From: Omphiscola glabra
Lineage: Eukaryota; Mollusca; Gastropoda; Lymnaeidae
NCBI GenBank assembly: GCA_964017045.1
Contig: OZ024808.1
Span: forward strand, 19,089,284 to 19,153,283
DNA length: 64,000 nucleotides
Reading direction: 5' to 3'
Below the pieces are notes generated by a model, which was not told the origin of the DNA, did no database searches, and saw only the letters and a list, made by a program, of their open reading frames with translations. Position 1 is the first letter of the stretch. Each line of letters opens with the position of its first letter. The translations under genes were made by a program, and so were the position numbers. This document shows, in pieces, positions 11,885 to 23,000 of the stretch.

Positions 11885-12985
11885 CGAAATGCACAGAATG
11901 ATTATGTGGCTTGCAAGAAATGCACAGAATGATTATGTGGCTTGCAAGAAATGCACAGAATGTTTATGTGGCTTCCATTAATGCACATAATTATTATGTG
12001 GCTTGCAAGAAATGCACAGACTAATGGTGTGGCTTGCAAGAAATGCACATACTGATTATGTGGCTTGCAAGAAATGCACAGAATAATTATGTGACTGCAA
12101 GAAATGTACATAATGATTTTGTGGCTTGAAAAAAATGCACATAACTATTATGTGGCTTGCAAGAAATGCACATAATGATTATGTGACTTGCAAGAAATGA
12201 ACATAAGGATTATGTGGCTTGCAAGAAATCAACATAATGATTATGTGGCTTGCAAGAAATGAACATAATGATTATGTGACTTGCAAGAAATGCACATAAT
12301 GATTGTGTGGCTTGCAAGAAATGCACAGGATGATTAAGTGGCTTGCAAGAAATGCACATAATGATTATGTGGTTTGCAAGAACTGCACATAATAATTATG
12401 AGTCTTGGAAGACATGCACAGAATGATTATGTGTCTTGCAAGAAATGCACAGAATAATTATGTGGCTTGCAAGAAATGCACAGAATGGTTATGTGGCTTG
12501 CAAGAAATGAACATAATGATTATGTGGCTTGCAAGAAATGCACAGAATGATTATGTGGCTTGCATTAATGCACAGAATAATTATGTGGCTTGCAAGAAAT
12601 GCACAGAATGGTTATGTGGCTTGCAAGAAATGAACATAATGATTATGTGGCTTGCAAGAAATGCACAGAATGATTATGTGGCTTGCATTAATGCACAGAA
12701 TAATTATGTGGCTTGCAAGAAATGCACAGAATGGTTATGTGGCTTGCAAGAATATCACGTAATGATTATGCGGCTTGCAACAAATGCACAGAATGATTAT
12801 GAGACTTGCAAGAAATGCACATAATTATTATGTGGTTGCAAGAACTGCACATAATAATTATAAGTCTTGGAAGACATGCACAGAATTATTATGTGGCTTG
12901 CAAGAAATGCACAGAATGATTATGCGGCTTGCAAGAAATGCACAGACTGATTATGCGTTTTGCAAGAAATCCACAGAATGATTAA
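11885..12985. repeat. 31-bp minisatellite, ~35 units
   Basis: The unit contains gcacagaatgattatgtggc followed by ttgcaagaaat. Variant units (cattaatgcac, gaacataatg) recur as blocks of several units, for example 12,480-12,600 and 12,600-12,720, which suggests segmental growth. Open frames in it are by-products. Confidence 0.95.
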
Positions 12986-13480
12986 CCGGCCAGGCGTGAA
13001 GAAAAAAAGTTTGGTGACCCCCCCCCCAACTTGCTTTAACATAAACGCTGTCCCCCCAACACACACTTAATGCACTCTATACAAATGCCAAAGGTCACCG
13101 TCATGATCTAATTCCTGTTTTTTTTATTTTAAATAATTTAAATAATAATTTTTTTTAAATACTCCATGTTAAAACCCCGAAAAATTAAGATATAGATCCG
13201 GTTTGTTTACTTTTTACCCTCCAGCATGTGGGATGAAATATTCATAGGTGTCAATGTGATGGGGTAAAGGTGTTTCAGTCAAGCTGAAAATTGCTCTCAC
13301 TTGTTTCGATCAGATGGGATTGACCCCGTTTCAAATTGGGCGTTAAGTAATTTCAAACCAAATCTGTACACATATGCACACATGCATGCTTGGAAGCAAA
13401 CAGACACACACGCATATCCCCCCTCCCGCGTCCCCAAATCAACAAACCAAACACGTAACTTTAATAGAGACAAGATCTGT

Positions 13481-13769
13481 TGAAATGTTTTAGACTCCAG
13501 TTACCAGAGCTCATGACACGTGACTAAAGTTTAAAAAAAAATCCCAAAGGCTAGAGTTTTAAAAAATTCATATTTTTATATGTCCAAAGAATTACAGTGG
13601 CTTGTAAAGGATTTCTTGATTATTGACCGTAGTCACCGTTATTATAAGGAAGGGTTTCAAACGTAGACAAAAGTAGGCAAAGGTAGACAAAAATAGACAT
13701 TCAATTGAACGTTCATCTTGATTGTCATTTTGAACATTATTAGATTTGTTGTAATAAGTAAAATAGCTG
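13481..13769. other. Intergenic, unit 1
   Basis: Flank that is homologous to 36,970-37,240 of unit 2. Short near-repeats of aggtagacaaaa occur around 13,665-13,700. No gene was seen. Confidence 0.5.
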
Positions 13770-14018
13770 AGAGAGAGAAAGAAAGAAAGAGAGAGAGAGA
13801 GGAACATAGAGAGAGAGAGGCAGATAGAGGGAGAGATAGAGAGGAAGAGGGAGAGAGAGTGAGAGAGAGAGGGAGAGAGAGAGGGAGAGAGAGAGGGAGA
13901 GAGAAAGAGAGAGGGAGAGATAGAGAGGAAGATAGGCAGAGAGAAAGAGAGAGAGGAAGAGAGAGGGAGAGAGAGAGAAAGAGGAAGAGAGAGGGAGAGA
14001 GATGAAGAGAGAGGGAGG

Positions 14019-14050
<32 letters not shown>

Positions 14051-14072
14051 GGGAGAGAGAGAGAGAGAGTTA
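13770..14072. repeat. GA-rich microsatellite tract
   Basis: Imperfect (GA)n/(GAGG)n on the plus strand. A shorter homologue lies at 37,240-37,372. Long E/R and S/L open frames here are compositional. Confidence 0.95.
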
Positions 14073-14124
14073 GCAAGTTAAAAAAATAAACCATATCAAA
14101 TTTAGACAAATTGAGACAGGTTAG

Positions 14125-14649
14125 TGTTGTGAACTGTATTTGCTATAAATGCTGCGGCTTTCATTTGTTGTCTTCTCTTAGTGTTGACGATTCCAACCTG
14201 TCACACCAGGTTCATAATAAACATCAAAACAACAGCGTCCAATGTAAATTCTGTATTTATTTCTGTATACTAAACTTGTTACGCAAATACATCTCGCAGG
14301 AACACAGCATACTCAGGCAACAAGCCCTACAGTGACTCTAACAAACCTACTATCTCTCTTACTACTCGACTCTACACTAACTCGATTCCCTACTCAACTA
14401 ACGATCTCCCGGCTCCTCTCTCGACTAACTACTGGCTCTACTAATTTCAACTAACAGCTCACAACTCTTATCCCCCTCCGATCATTTCACACACTGTCTT
14501 TTATATCTGTCCACGCCCACCTAGCAGCATACACTAAAGCTCAACACGAACCAACGTCACCTCTGCCCTCGCGATCAACAACTCACAAAACATTCACACG
14601 ATCGACAACTCGCCCTACCACTCATTCATAGCAAATCCAGTTCACAACA
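14125..14649. mobile_element. Possible solo LTR or TIR element, 525 bp
   Basis: The left end TGTTGTGAACTGTATTTGCT is matched at the right end by its inverted complement with one mismatch. The element therefore begins TG and ends CA as LTRs do. An AATAAA motif lies inside, near 14,217. The interior is C/T-rich with short ctctact/cgactc runs and no coding capacity. No target duplication is evident (gttag versus tttaa). A solo LTR and a DNA transposon remnant are both possible. Confidence 0.45.
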
Positions 14650-14884
14650 TTTAATCATTTAGGGACCCTTTCGGATCGGTTAAAACAAATAGTATCTAAA
14701 GAAATGACGATTGGACAAGAAATAATTTTAAACACATATTTACACATGTCATTTTAGTGTTTTCAGGCCAGGAAATGACATATTTTTGTGACGTCACTAC
14801 ACATTTTAGAAATAATTATCGTTCTTTAAGTTTAATAAAATTATCTGAATGAAAGAGACTTTTAAGAAAAAAATAAAAACGTTG

Positions 14885-15155
14885 TCTTGTGTCAGGTACT
14901 AACTAAATGTCTTGTACCAGATACTAACTTAATGTTTTGTATCGGGTACTAACTAAATGTCTTGTATCGGGTACTAAGTAAATGTCTTGTACCAGGTACT
15001 AATTTAATGTCTTGTACCAGGTACCATGTACTAAGTTAATGCCTTGTCTTGTATCGGGTACTAAATTAATGTCTTGTACCAGGTACCATGTACTAAGTAA
15101 ATGCCTTGTCTTGTATCGGGTACTAAATTAATGTCTTGTACCAGGTACTATATTA
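14885..15155. repeat. ~25-27-bp minisatellite
   Basis: About 10 imperfect units containing gtcttgtaccaggtacta and aacttaatg / aagtaaatg variants, with some compound units. Confidence 0.85.
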
Positions 15156-15867
15156 ATTTGAATTAATATTTGGCAAAAGTGTTTTTTTTCCCTCCAAGAA
15201 AGGAAAGCACAACATAAACTTTCATATAACATTGAATTTGTTAATCAGCACACACACAACGGGGTGGGGGCGGGTGTCAATCATACAGATCTTGTTGGCC
15301 TTGAATAGCATGGTTATTTTCCAGGTCAACCAGCTTTAAAGATGCTGACACAGCTTTCCGACAACAAGCATTGGTAATGTTCAATGCAAACGTTTGGGGG
15401 GGGAGGGGTGGAATAGATGATAGGACAATGATGTAAGTCAGGTGTTCTGAAACCGTACGTCTCGACATCTTGGTTTGAGGGGGGGGGGGGGTGGTGCGGC
15501 TTCGTCACCAGTGATTCGCGAAGTAATTAGTTTTTTTTAAATAGTCATTTAGCAGTACAAATAAAGGCGCCCTGTGAAACCCTAAATAGGGCGTCGGGAT
15601 TTGAAAAAAAAGACATGTTTGGGAACCTCTGATTTTTTTTATAATACGAAAAATAACGTGGGTGACTAAGATGTTCTTTAACAAATTACCGTATTTCAGG
15701 AATCTTAAACTGTGGTCAGCTAACACCTCAGCTTTTTTTATGCTATTATAAGTTATCTGTGATATTTAAAAAAAAGTAAAATGTGGCTCTAATTAAAAAA
15801 CGCGATGAAGCAATACAATATAGTTAATAAATCCTTTTGTTTCGCTGAATCTTAAAGAATGTACACG
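15156..15867. other. Intergenic, unit 1
   Basis: Contains a G-homopolymer near 15,480 and the single-copy precursor (15,566-15,610) of the array expanded at 38,318-38,450 in unit 2. It includes a decayed segment similar to 38,160-38,280. No gene was seen. Confidence 0.5.
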
Positions 15868-16052
15868 CAGAGACTTCACTTGGGTAGGACGGGGGGCTTT
15901 TCCCCCTCCCCGTGAAATTTCAAGGTTTTATTTAAAGTGCTCTGCATTGTTGCGCCTCCAGTAATAAATAGCTCAACAAACAGGCCACGTTTTGGTTTTG
16001 CTCCCACCAACCCTTCTGAAGAAAAAACACCTTGAATAAAACGACGGCCCTG
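15868..16052 (-). mobile_element. hAT-type MITE, 185 bp, degenerate
   Basis: This is the same family as 16,642-16,815 in inverted orientation. The shared words are gcgcctccagtaataaa and cttgggtagg. It is bounded by cag at the left and ccctg at the right. The flanks tgtacacg / tgtacgtg look like a target duplication with two changes. Older than its neighbour copy. Confidence 0.6.
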
Positions 16053-16641
16053 TGTACGTGTATTATTGATGAATGTATTATTGATGAGGGGGTCAAACCC
16101 TAGGCAATTATAGAAATTTACGTCAAGATAAATATTGATTTATATGTTATACAATTAAATTCATTATTCGATCAAATATATTCTTAACGTACAATATAAA
16201 AATTTCAATTTAAAAATTGATCAGATACTGTTGTAACATGTGTGTCGACCTAGTTTTGGTTCATCACTAGTCGTTGTGTGCAACCTTTTCTGCCTTACAC
16301 ATTTCTCACGAGAAAATCGAACTAAAAGGCTAAACTTTGCAGTCAGTAATTTGTTTCCTACATAGACTGCTCGCAGATTTCTGGCTAAAAATGGAAAGAA
16401 TTCTCATAAATAATTTACCTTTGTCTCACTCACATTTCCAAAAACCACGAATGGTTTTTCAAAGTTCACATGATACACAGTGGCGTAGCCTAGCTACATT
16501 TGAAATTCTAATGCGTGCAAACCTCTAAAATTTAGCCGCCATACCCATATGATAGTTAATTTTTGCAATTAAACTGACAGCTTGGAAGATTTAACCCTTC
16601 ACTACCCTCATCGCTTTCTCCTTGAAGCTTACAGTTTCAAC
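16053..16641. other. Intergenic between two MITE copies
   Basis: AT-rich. A fragment, cagtggcgtagcctagc, at about 16,480 resembles a hAT-like terminus, but no second end was found. No gene was seen. Confidence 0.4.
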
Positions 16642-16815
16642 CAGGGGCGTAATTTCAGGTTTTTATGTGGGGGGTGGGGTTGCAAATCCAAAACTTGGTC
16701 GGCTTGTTTTTTTATTACTGGAGGCGCCACAGCACATAGCAATTTGAATAAAACATGCGAATTCAGGGCGGGGGGAGGCTAATCCCCACCCTGGCCTACC
16801 CAAATGACATCCCTG
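16642..16815 (+). mobile_element. hAT-type MITE, 174 bp, perfect 8-bp TSD
   Basis: The ends are CAGGGGCGTAATTT and AAATGACATCCCTG (imperfect TIRs). It is flanked on both sides by gtttcaac, a perfect 8-bp duplication at 16,634-16,641 and 16,816-16,823. No coding capacity. Confidence 0.8.
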
Positions 16816-17267
16816 GTTTCAACCCATTAAAATTATTGTATGTCATTTAAAACTCACTGAATATTGCATCTAGTTGTGTCTGCCTTTTCAAGCCAGGGCA
16901 GTGCGAGGGAAGGAGTTGAAGGACGCTATCTTCAGAAAGTGTTATTTTTCATGCTAAATATATGTATTAATATTTTCTTTGGGGGTTGGTGTTGCTTAAG
17001 TTTAGACTTTTTTTTCGTTCAACGAATTAGTATTGAGATAATTGAGATTGTAAGTTAAGTCTGGGAAGGTAAGAAAATTTGAGATTACGAAATTAGTCTG
17101 TTAAGTAAGAAGATTGGATATCTTATGAATTTGTTAAAAGGGCTTGTGTCCAAAAACACACACACACACGCAGAACACACACACAAACACATAACTATAT
17201 TTTCTAATAATGAGGTCCTTGGGAAAATTTAACCAATAAATTATGCATTTGCGTCTATTCTCTAAAA
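16816..17267. other. Intergenic, unit 1
   Basis: Aligned with 38,790-39,130 of unit 2. It holds a CA tract near 17,157-17,195. No gene was seen. Confidence 0.45.
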
Positions 17268-17411
17268 CAGACCTGCACAACTCTAAATGTATGGCGGGCC
17301 TTACAATACTTTACTAAAAAACTTGCTCGGGCCGAAATAGGTTTGGGGAGGGGGGGGGTGAAGATGCTAAGAAAATAATAATAATAAAGAATATTATGTT
17401 GCTTCTACCGC
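17268..17411 (+). mobile_element. hAT-type MITE remnant, right end lost
   Basis: It starts cagacctgcacaac and follows the same interior order as the element at 62,521-62,673 (gcgggcc, cgggccgaaa, ggggtgaa, ctaagaaaat). The right terminus is diverged and no target duplication is visible. Confidence 0.5.
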
Positions 17412-17744
17412 AAAGTGGGTGCTGGTGGGCCGCATGCGTCGGGCAAGCCGGATATTACGGAGGCCTGATAAAAATCACAAAGTTGTTTCTTTTTATAAAG
17501 ATTGTCCTTTACATCAGCCTTCGTCGTCTTTCAAGGTAAGTCCTGCTTATTTGCAAGAGCAATTTAGAAATAATTTTATTTTTTTAAACAAATACAGTTA
17601 AAAAAGAACATTAAAAAAAAAAACAATCATATTACAAATATCTAATTCAAAAGATATTAAACTGTTCATTTCAACCGAAATTTAAAAAAAAGAGGAAAAA
17701 AATGTCCCCCACGTGATGAAGTAGTTCAAAATGACGCCTTACAT

Positions 17745-17948
17745 CAGCTGTTCTCAACTTTCCTAATGCCGCGACCCTTTAATATAGTTCCTCTTGTTGT
17801 GGCAACCCCCCCCCCCAGCCACAAAATTATTTTCGTTGCTACTTCATAACTTTGGTGTATATTGGTTTTCGGATGGTCTTAGGCGACCCCCCGGTAAAGG
17901 GTCATTCGACCCCCAAAGTGGTCGCGACCCACAGGTTGAGAACCACTG
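17745..17948 (-). mobile_element. SPIN-like hAT non-autonomous element, 204 bp
   Basis: Ends are cagctgttctcaac and gttgagaaccactg. The interior words ccgcgaccctttaat, ttgctacttcataac and gtcgcgacccacaggttgag fit what I recall of SPIN elements. The TSD ccttacat is perfect on both sides (17,737-17,744 and 17,949-17,956), which supports a fairly recent insertion. Confidence 0.85.
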
Positions 17949-17956
17949 CCTTACAT

Positions 17957-18478
17957 GCATGGCATCATGTATTCAACATCGGGACACGTAAGTGTAACGT
18001 GTCCTTATAACCCTATATAAGTTCACCGTGACAGTTCACGTTAGAGTGTATTAAAACCATGTGGGAAAGTTAATACGCCGTAATAAGAAGCGAGATTGTC
18101 GGAGTTTGCTGCAATAACGATCCTCGACCAATATGTAGGTTAGAAACTAAACAAAAAACTTATGTATAAGTATCAAACATTGCAAATAACTGATATGTAA
18201 GTAAGGAACATTACAAATAGCGGATATGTAAGTAAGAAACATTACAAATAATTAATATGTAAATAAGAAACAATACAAATAACTTATGTGTCCGTATAAA
18301 ATAAAAATACAAATAGCTAATAATATGTAAGAACTACAATTTTTACAAAGTTCTTTTTTGTAAGAAACAAACATTTTTTTAAAATCTTTTATTCCAGGCG
18401 TCCAATTATTATCTATTAAAAAAAACAACACATTTTCATTAGGCCATAAATTGTATCAATTGTATAAATTGTAATTCC
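17957..18478. other. Distal end of unit 1
   Basis: Contains short near-repeats of atatgtaagtaagaaacatt (18,130-18,320), homologous to about 40,130-40,210. The transition to unit 2 is placed where similarity to base 1 of the window begins. No gene was seen. Confidence 0.5.
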
Positions 18479-19044
18479 GTTTTAAATAAATGGTTTTCTT
18501 ACATAAGTATAAATATGAATGCAACATTAATGACAGTGTTTGGCTGTCTGAAAACCAACTTGTTTTTAAATGGATTTTAAACTTTAAAAAAAAAACCCAA
18601 TAAAGTCTATAACGAATGCTGATCTTCTTGTAATCAGAATTTAGTTTGAGAGATCACGTTTTTATTTCAGTGATAGAACACTAGGCCAGGTACTTAAATT
18701 TAAAAAAAAAACAGATTTGGGCACGATGGGCAATATTTTACGGGGCATTGGGGCCTTTAAACTTTTTAGGTGCTCAGGTTAAGGGAAGGAGCGTAAACGG
18801 CTGGAGAGCCCTGCTCTAGATCATAATGTAGGGCTTTCTGCATACACACACTGGCGTTGTTTCATTATTTGGACAAGTGTTTTTGAGGAAAAAGAAAGAC
18901 TTCATCCAAGAATTGATTTGTTTCATTACTTGTAACCAGTGATTCTGAGGTTAAAATAAAAAAAAAACACTAAACACATAGTTTATCGTATAGATCCTAT
19001 ATAAAATATGATATCGAGCATTGGGGGATTTTTTTTTTGGGGGG
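18479..19044. other. Start of duplication unit 2
   Basis: Homologue of 1-499. It shares gacagtgtttggctgt and gggcacgatgggcaatatt. No gene was seen. Confidence 0.6.
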
Positions 19045-19460
19045 GGGGGTGATTTGACCAAACATGAATACACTTTTAAGAATCCCAAATAATGCTCCCC
19101 CACCAAGGCTCGCAGTTTTTTTTCACGCCCCTGAAATATATTAATATTAATGAACCACCCGCTTTTACAGCACAGATTTATAACACCAACTATTTCAGAA
19201 GAACAAAAAAAAAATATATTACGCCCCCAAACGCGCTTGTGTTTTTTTTTTTCCGCTAAGAATCTCATTAAACGAAGTTATCGGGAATTTCCCTACATGT
19301 TCCACTTAAAAAAAACTGATTTTTTTTAAGGGGTTGGCTCTGGGTGGTGGGGCTGAAAAATTGACGGAATGTGTTGTCACCATCCACGAGTCAATGTGTC
19401 AAAATTCAGCTCGATAGTTTGACATGATGTGGGGGAAAAATGGGCCGTCCAAACACCACC
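19045..19460 (+). repeat. Dispersed repeat family, copy 3
   Basis: Unit 2 counterpart of 500-918, without the 8-bp array at its end. It retains ccaaggctcgca and cacgcccctgaa. Confidence 0.6.
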
Positions 19461-19637
19461 CACGGACAGAAGCGGGTAAATATAAAAGGTTTAAAAAAAC
19501 AACGAATCTTCATCAATGTCTTGATTTGTTCAACTTCGTCCTGGATTCCAAGTAACAACTAATCAGCAATAGTGCAGTTTTGACAAGGTTTTCCTTTATC
19601 ACAATACAAAAGTTAAATTTATTGGTGAACACTTTGA

Positions 19638-19738
19638 GTGTTTGTGTGTGTTGATTTTGTTTGTGCGTTTGTTCATATGTGTTTGTGTGTGTATGTTTGT
19701 GTGAATCTGTGTTTGTGTGTGTGTGTGTGTGTGTCGGG
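19638..19738. repeat. (TG)n microsatellite in 5' flank of copy B
   Basis: Compound TG/TTTG tract, homologous to 1858-1916. Confidence 0.85.
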
Positions 19739-19859
19739 TGTTTTCTTCAATTCCAGAAATAAAAAGTTTGCCTTTATTAATTATTAATTCGATTATCCAT
19801 TTTTTTTTATAACTTTAAACTTGATAAGAGCTTGCTGTCTTGTCTAATCACTTGGGAAT

Positions 19860-20020
19860 CTTAAATTTAAAATTTAGAAATAAACAATATAACTAAAAAA
19901 CAAACAAAAAATTAATGGATACGTTAATATTGGTTGCTGGTTATTCATCAATTAAAATTCTAAAAAAAAAAGTTTTTCCTTTTACAAAGTCATCAAACAA
20001 GCGATTACTGGTTTCAACAC
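19860..20020 (+). promoter_or_regulatory. Conserved 5' flank / putative promoter of copy B
   Basis: Almost identical to the copy A flank, including ATTGG within attggttgctggttattc and aaagtcatcaaacaagcgat just before the ATG. Promoter role is inferred only from conservation and position. Confidence 0.35.
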
Positions 20021-23000
20021 ATGGAGACGACCATTGAAAATGACTATGGCGAGGCACACATCGCAGAGTTGTATGCCACGTACAGACCGTACTACCCACA
20101 AGAAGTGTTTGACAAGATCATGGACTACCACAATGATTCCAAACACTGTGCTCGCCAGCTGGCTGTCGATGTCTGCTGTGGGTCTGGTCGAGGAACCGTA
20201 CCGATGACTAAATACTTCAAAAAGGTAAGAGCATATAACCTCCCTTGGCATCCACCTCTGCATACATTCATAAACCGATCGATCAGAGCTTATTCACTTC
20301 CGTGGAGCTCCACTATAGGCGACTCGATTACATTTGTGATTTCTCGCAGTGTTTTGTACATTTGAAGAGTTTGTTTATGTTTCCGTTTGAATCAAGGAAT
20401 AGTAAAATTGTTTGATAAATACTTCACAAAGGTAAGAATATCTAACCTCCCTTGCATTAACCCCTGCATACATTCATGAATCGATCGATCCGACCTTATT
20501 CAATTCCGGGGCGCTAAACTTCAAAGTGATTCGATTACACAGGTGAATTTTATCCTGCTTTTCTCAATGTTTGAAATACTTTATTTTGTTTACTTTAGAA
20601 TCAAATAATGGCGAATTGGTTTCATATAATGTAATCTTAAGTTTTTTTCCCCCTTTGTAATAAAATGTGTTGCAAAAAACAAAAGTAAAACAAGTTAGCA
20701 CAAACCAACAAATATACACATCCGCCATCTTGAAAACAAATGTATCCGCCATCTTGAAAACAAATGTATCCGCCATCTTGAAAACAAATGTATCCGCCAT
20801 CTTGAAAACAAATGTATCCGCCATCTTGAAAACAAATGTATCCGCCATCTTGAAAACAAATGTGTCCGCCATCTTGAAAACAAATGTGTCCGCCATCTAG
20901 AAAACAAATGTATCCTCCATCTTTAAAACAAATGGTTGGATCAAAACAACCAACCTATGACAAGTGGCTACATACAACAACCAACCGATGACAAGTGGCT
21001 ACATACAACAAACCAACCGATGACAAGTGGCTACATACAATATTATTTATCTTTGAGAAAAAACAACCAACTACTGTCATATAAAAAATCCAGAATTTAA
21101 TCAAAAGGCAAAATTAATCTCAAGAGCCTTCAAACTTCAAAGTTAATCTGATGATACCATGTCCACTTTACGTCTTATTTCATCATCATCATCATTATGT
21201 CCCTTAGTCTTTAGACCGTTGGGGCGCCACAGATGACATGAAAACCATCCTTCTACATTCATCTCGGCCTTCTGCACCACGCATAGCATCGCCTAGTTTT
21301 AATCACGTCCACTCTTTGATGTTATCTTCCCATCTTTTTATCTATATTCCTCGTCTTCAATCTCCTCTCGTTGTGCCCTGCATGATTTCTTTAGCAAGCC
21401 CTTGTTTTCTTGTCATGACCATACAATACAAATTTACGATTTTTACAGCAACCATGAGGTCATCGTACTGCCCAATCGCTTAATGAATCCTTTCTTTCAC
21501 TTGTTGATTGGTGAAATGGTCTCTATAGCGGATGCCGAGATTTCCTCTAAAGCATCTCATCTCCATCGCCTTTATTTTCCTTTCAAGTTCTGCTGTTGAT
21601 GTCCAGGACTCACAAGCATATAAGAAAATGGAGAGGATTAATGAGCGCATCAGCCTGATTTTGGTGCTGGGGGCTATATTTTTGTCGCTCCATATTTTCT
21701 TGAGCCTCTTTAGTGCTGTTGTGGTCTGCGCAATCCTGGCCATCAATTTGGGCTTGGGACCTTCTTCCGAGACTATTGCTCCGAGGTACTTGAAGCTGCC
21801 AACTGTGTCTAATCTTTCCTCACCGACCTTAATTTCAGTGGTGATGCCAGTGGTGCTATTCGTCATCATTTTTGTCTTTTCTCCACTGATTTGCATGCCA
21901 AAGGACGATGAAGTCTTGTCGAGACGATTTACTGGGTTGGCTAGCTCTTCTTCGCTTCCAGCCAGTCCGTCTATGTCATCCGCAAAGCGTAGGTTGGTGA
22001 TTGTTCTGCCACCAATGGTGACTGTCCGTACATGCGTTTCCAGTGCATCTGACCTAATTCTCTCTAAGAAGATGTTGAACAGGGTGGGGGAGACCAAGCC
22101 GCCTTGTCGTACTCCCATGGTGGTCTTCAACCATTCTCCGATGTTGTTGTTGAAGAAGACTGCACTGGTGGCCTTATCATAGAGGCTGCATATCATCTGG
22201 TTAGGTTTGAGTTTATGTTGTAGTGCCTCATGGTGGCCCATAAAGCAGCATGCCAAACCCTGTCGAATGCCTTCTTGAAATCCACAAAGACGTGGTATAG
22301 GTTTTGTTGGTGTTGAGCATATTTCTCACATAGTATTCGGAGGTTTAGGATCTGCTCAGTACTGCCAAGTCCTTGCCTGAAGCCCGCCTGTTCTTCAGCA
22401 ATGATTCTGTCGGCATATGGTCTTAGTCGGTTCAGTATGACCTTCAGCATGACCTTGCTTGGGTGGCTTATTAGGATAATGGTGCGATAGTTTTGGCATA
22501 GTGGTAGTTTACCTACAATACCTTCAAAAACATTCAAGACTTAAACAATACGCAGATATAACCAAATCAAATTTCTAGTAGCGTATCAAAAATAGCAAAT
22601 TGAATCCACCTTTTGTCCCACCAACCATCTCCCAAACCACCTATCTATCCTTTCATCAACACTGCTATCCATCAATCCACCAACCCCCATATCAATAATC
22701 CATCAATGAATCTATCCATAAATCCACCAAACACCTATCCATCAATCTACCGTTCTATCGTAATGTCTACATGCCTGATGGCATATTTCTACGTTTGTCT
22801 GACTTTCAGTGTCTCTGACAATACAACTTCTTTAACCACGTAAGGTGGCATAACTTGTGATACTTTTTTTAAACAGGTTGTTGGTGTTGACACCAGCAGT
22901 GACCAGCTCAGATACGTGCCAAACAATTGTCCGAACCTGGAGACTCGAATTGGGTCGGCCGAAGACCTATCGATGTTTGGACCAAATGAGGTGGACCTAT

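Larger units (their letters stand above)
10740..13480. repeat. Diverged internal duplication of 7,970-10,370 within unit 1
   Basis: The order of landmarks in 7,970-10,370 is repeated here. A gatca-tttca segment with G-rich lines is followed by gacatgat...ttctt, ggtatcagatcataa, internal minisatellites, a partial dispersed-repeat block near 13,000 with gtcaccgtcatgatc, and ggtttgtt...atattcata. Divergence is high (my estimate, about 70%). It is not present twice in unit 2. Confidence 0.5.

Noticed and set aside
11902..12981. Repetitive Cys-containing frames
   Set aside because: By-products of the 31-bp minisatellite. Frames end whenever a unit variant changes.
13592..14109. S/L-rich and E/R-rich frames
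   Set aside because: GA microsatellite composition.
20564..20907. Eight-residue repeat proteins (MADTFVFK, AILKTNVS)
   Set aside because: The 24-bp intronic minisatellite is a multiple of three, so frames stay open. It lies inside intron 1 of copy B.
21532..22182. 216-codon plus-strand frame
   Set aside because: Shadow of the minus-strand reverse transcriptase of the LINE.
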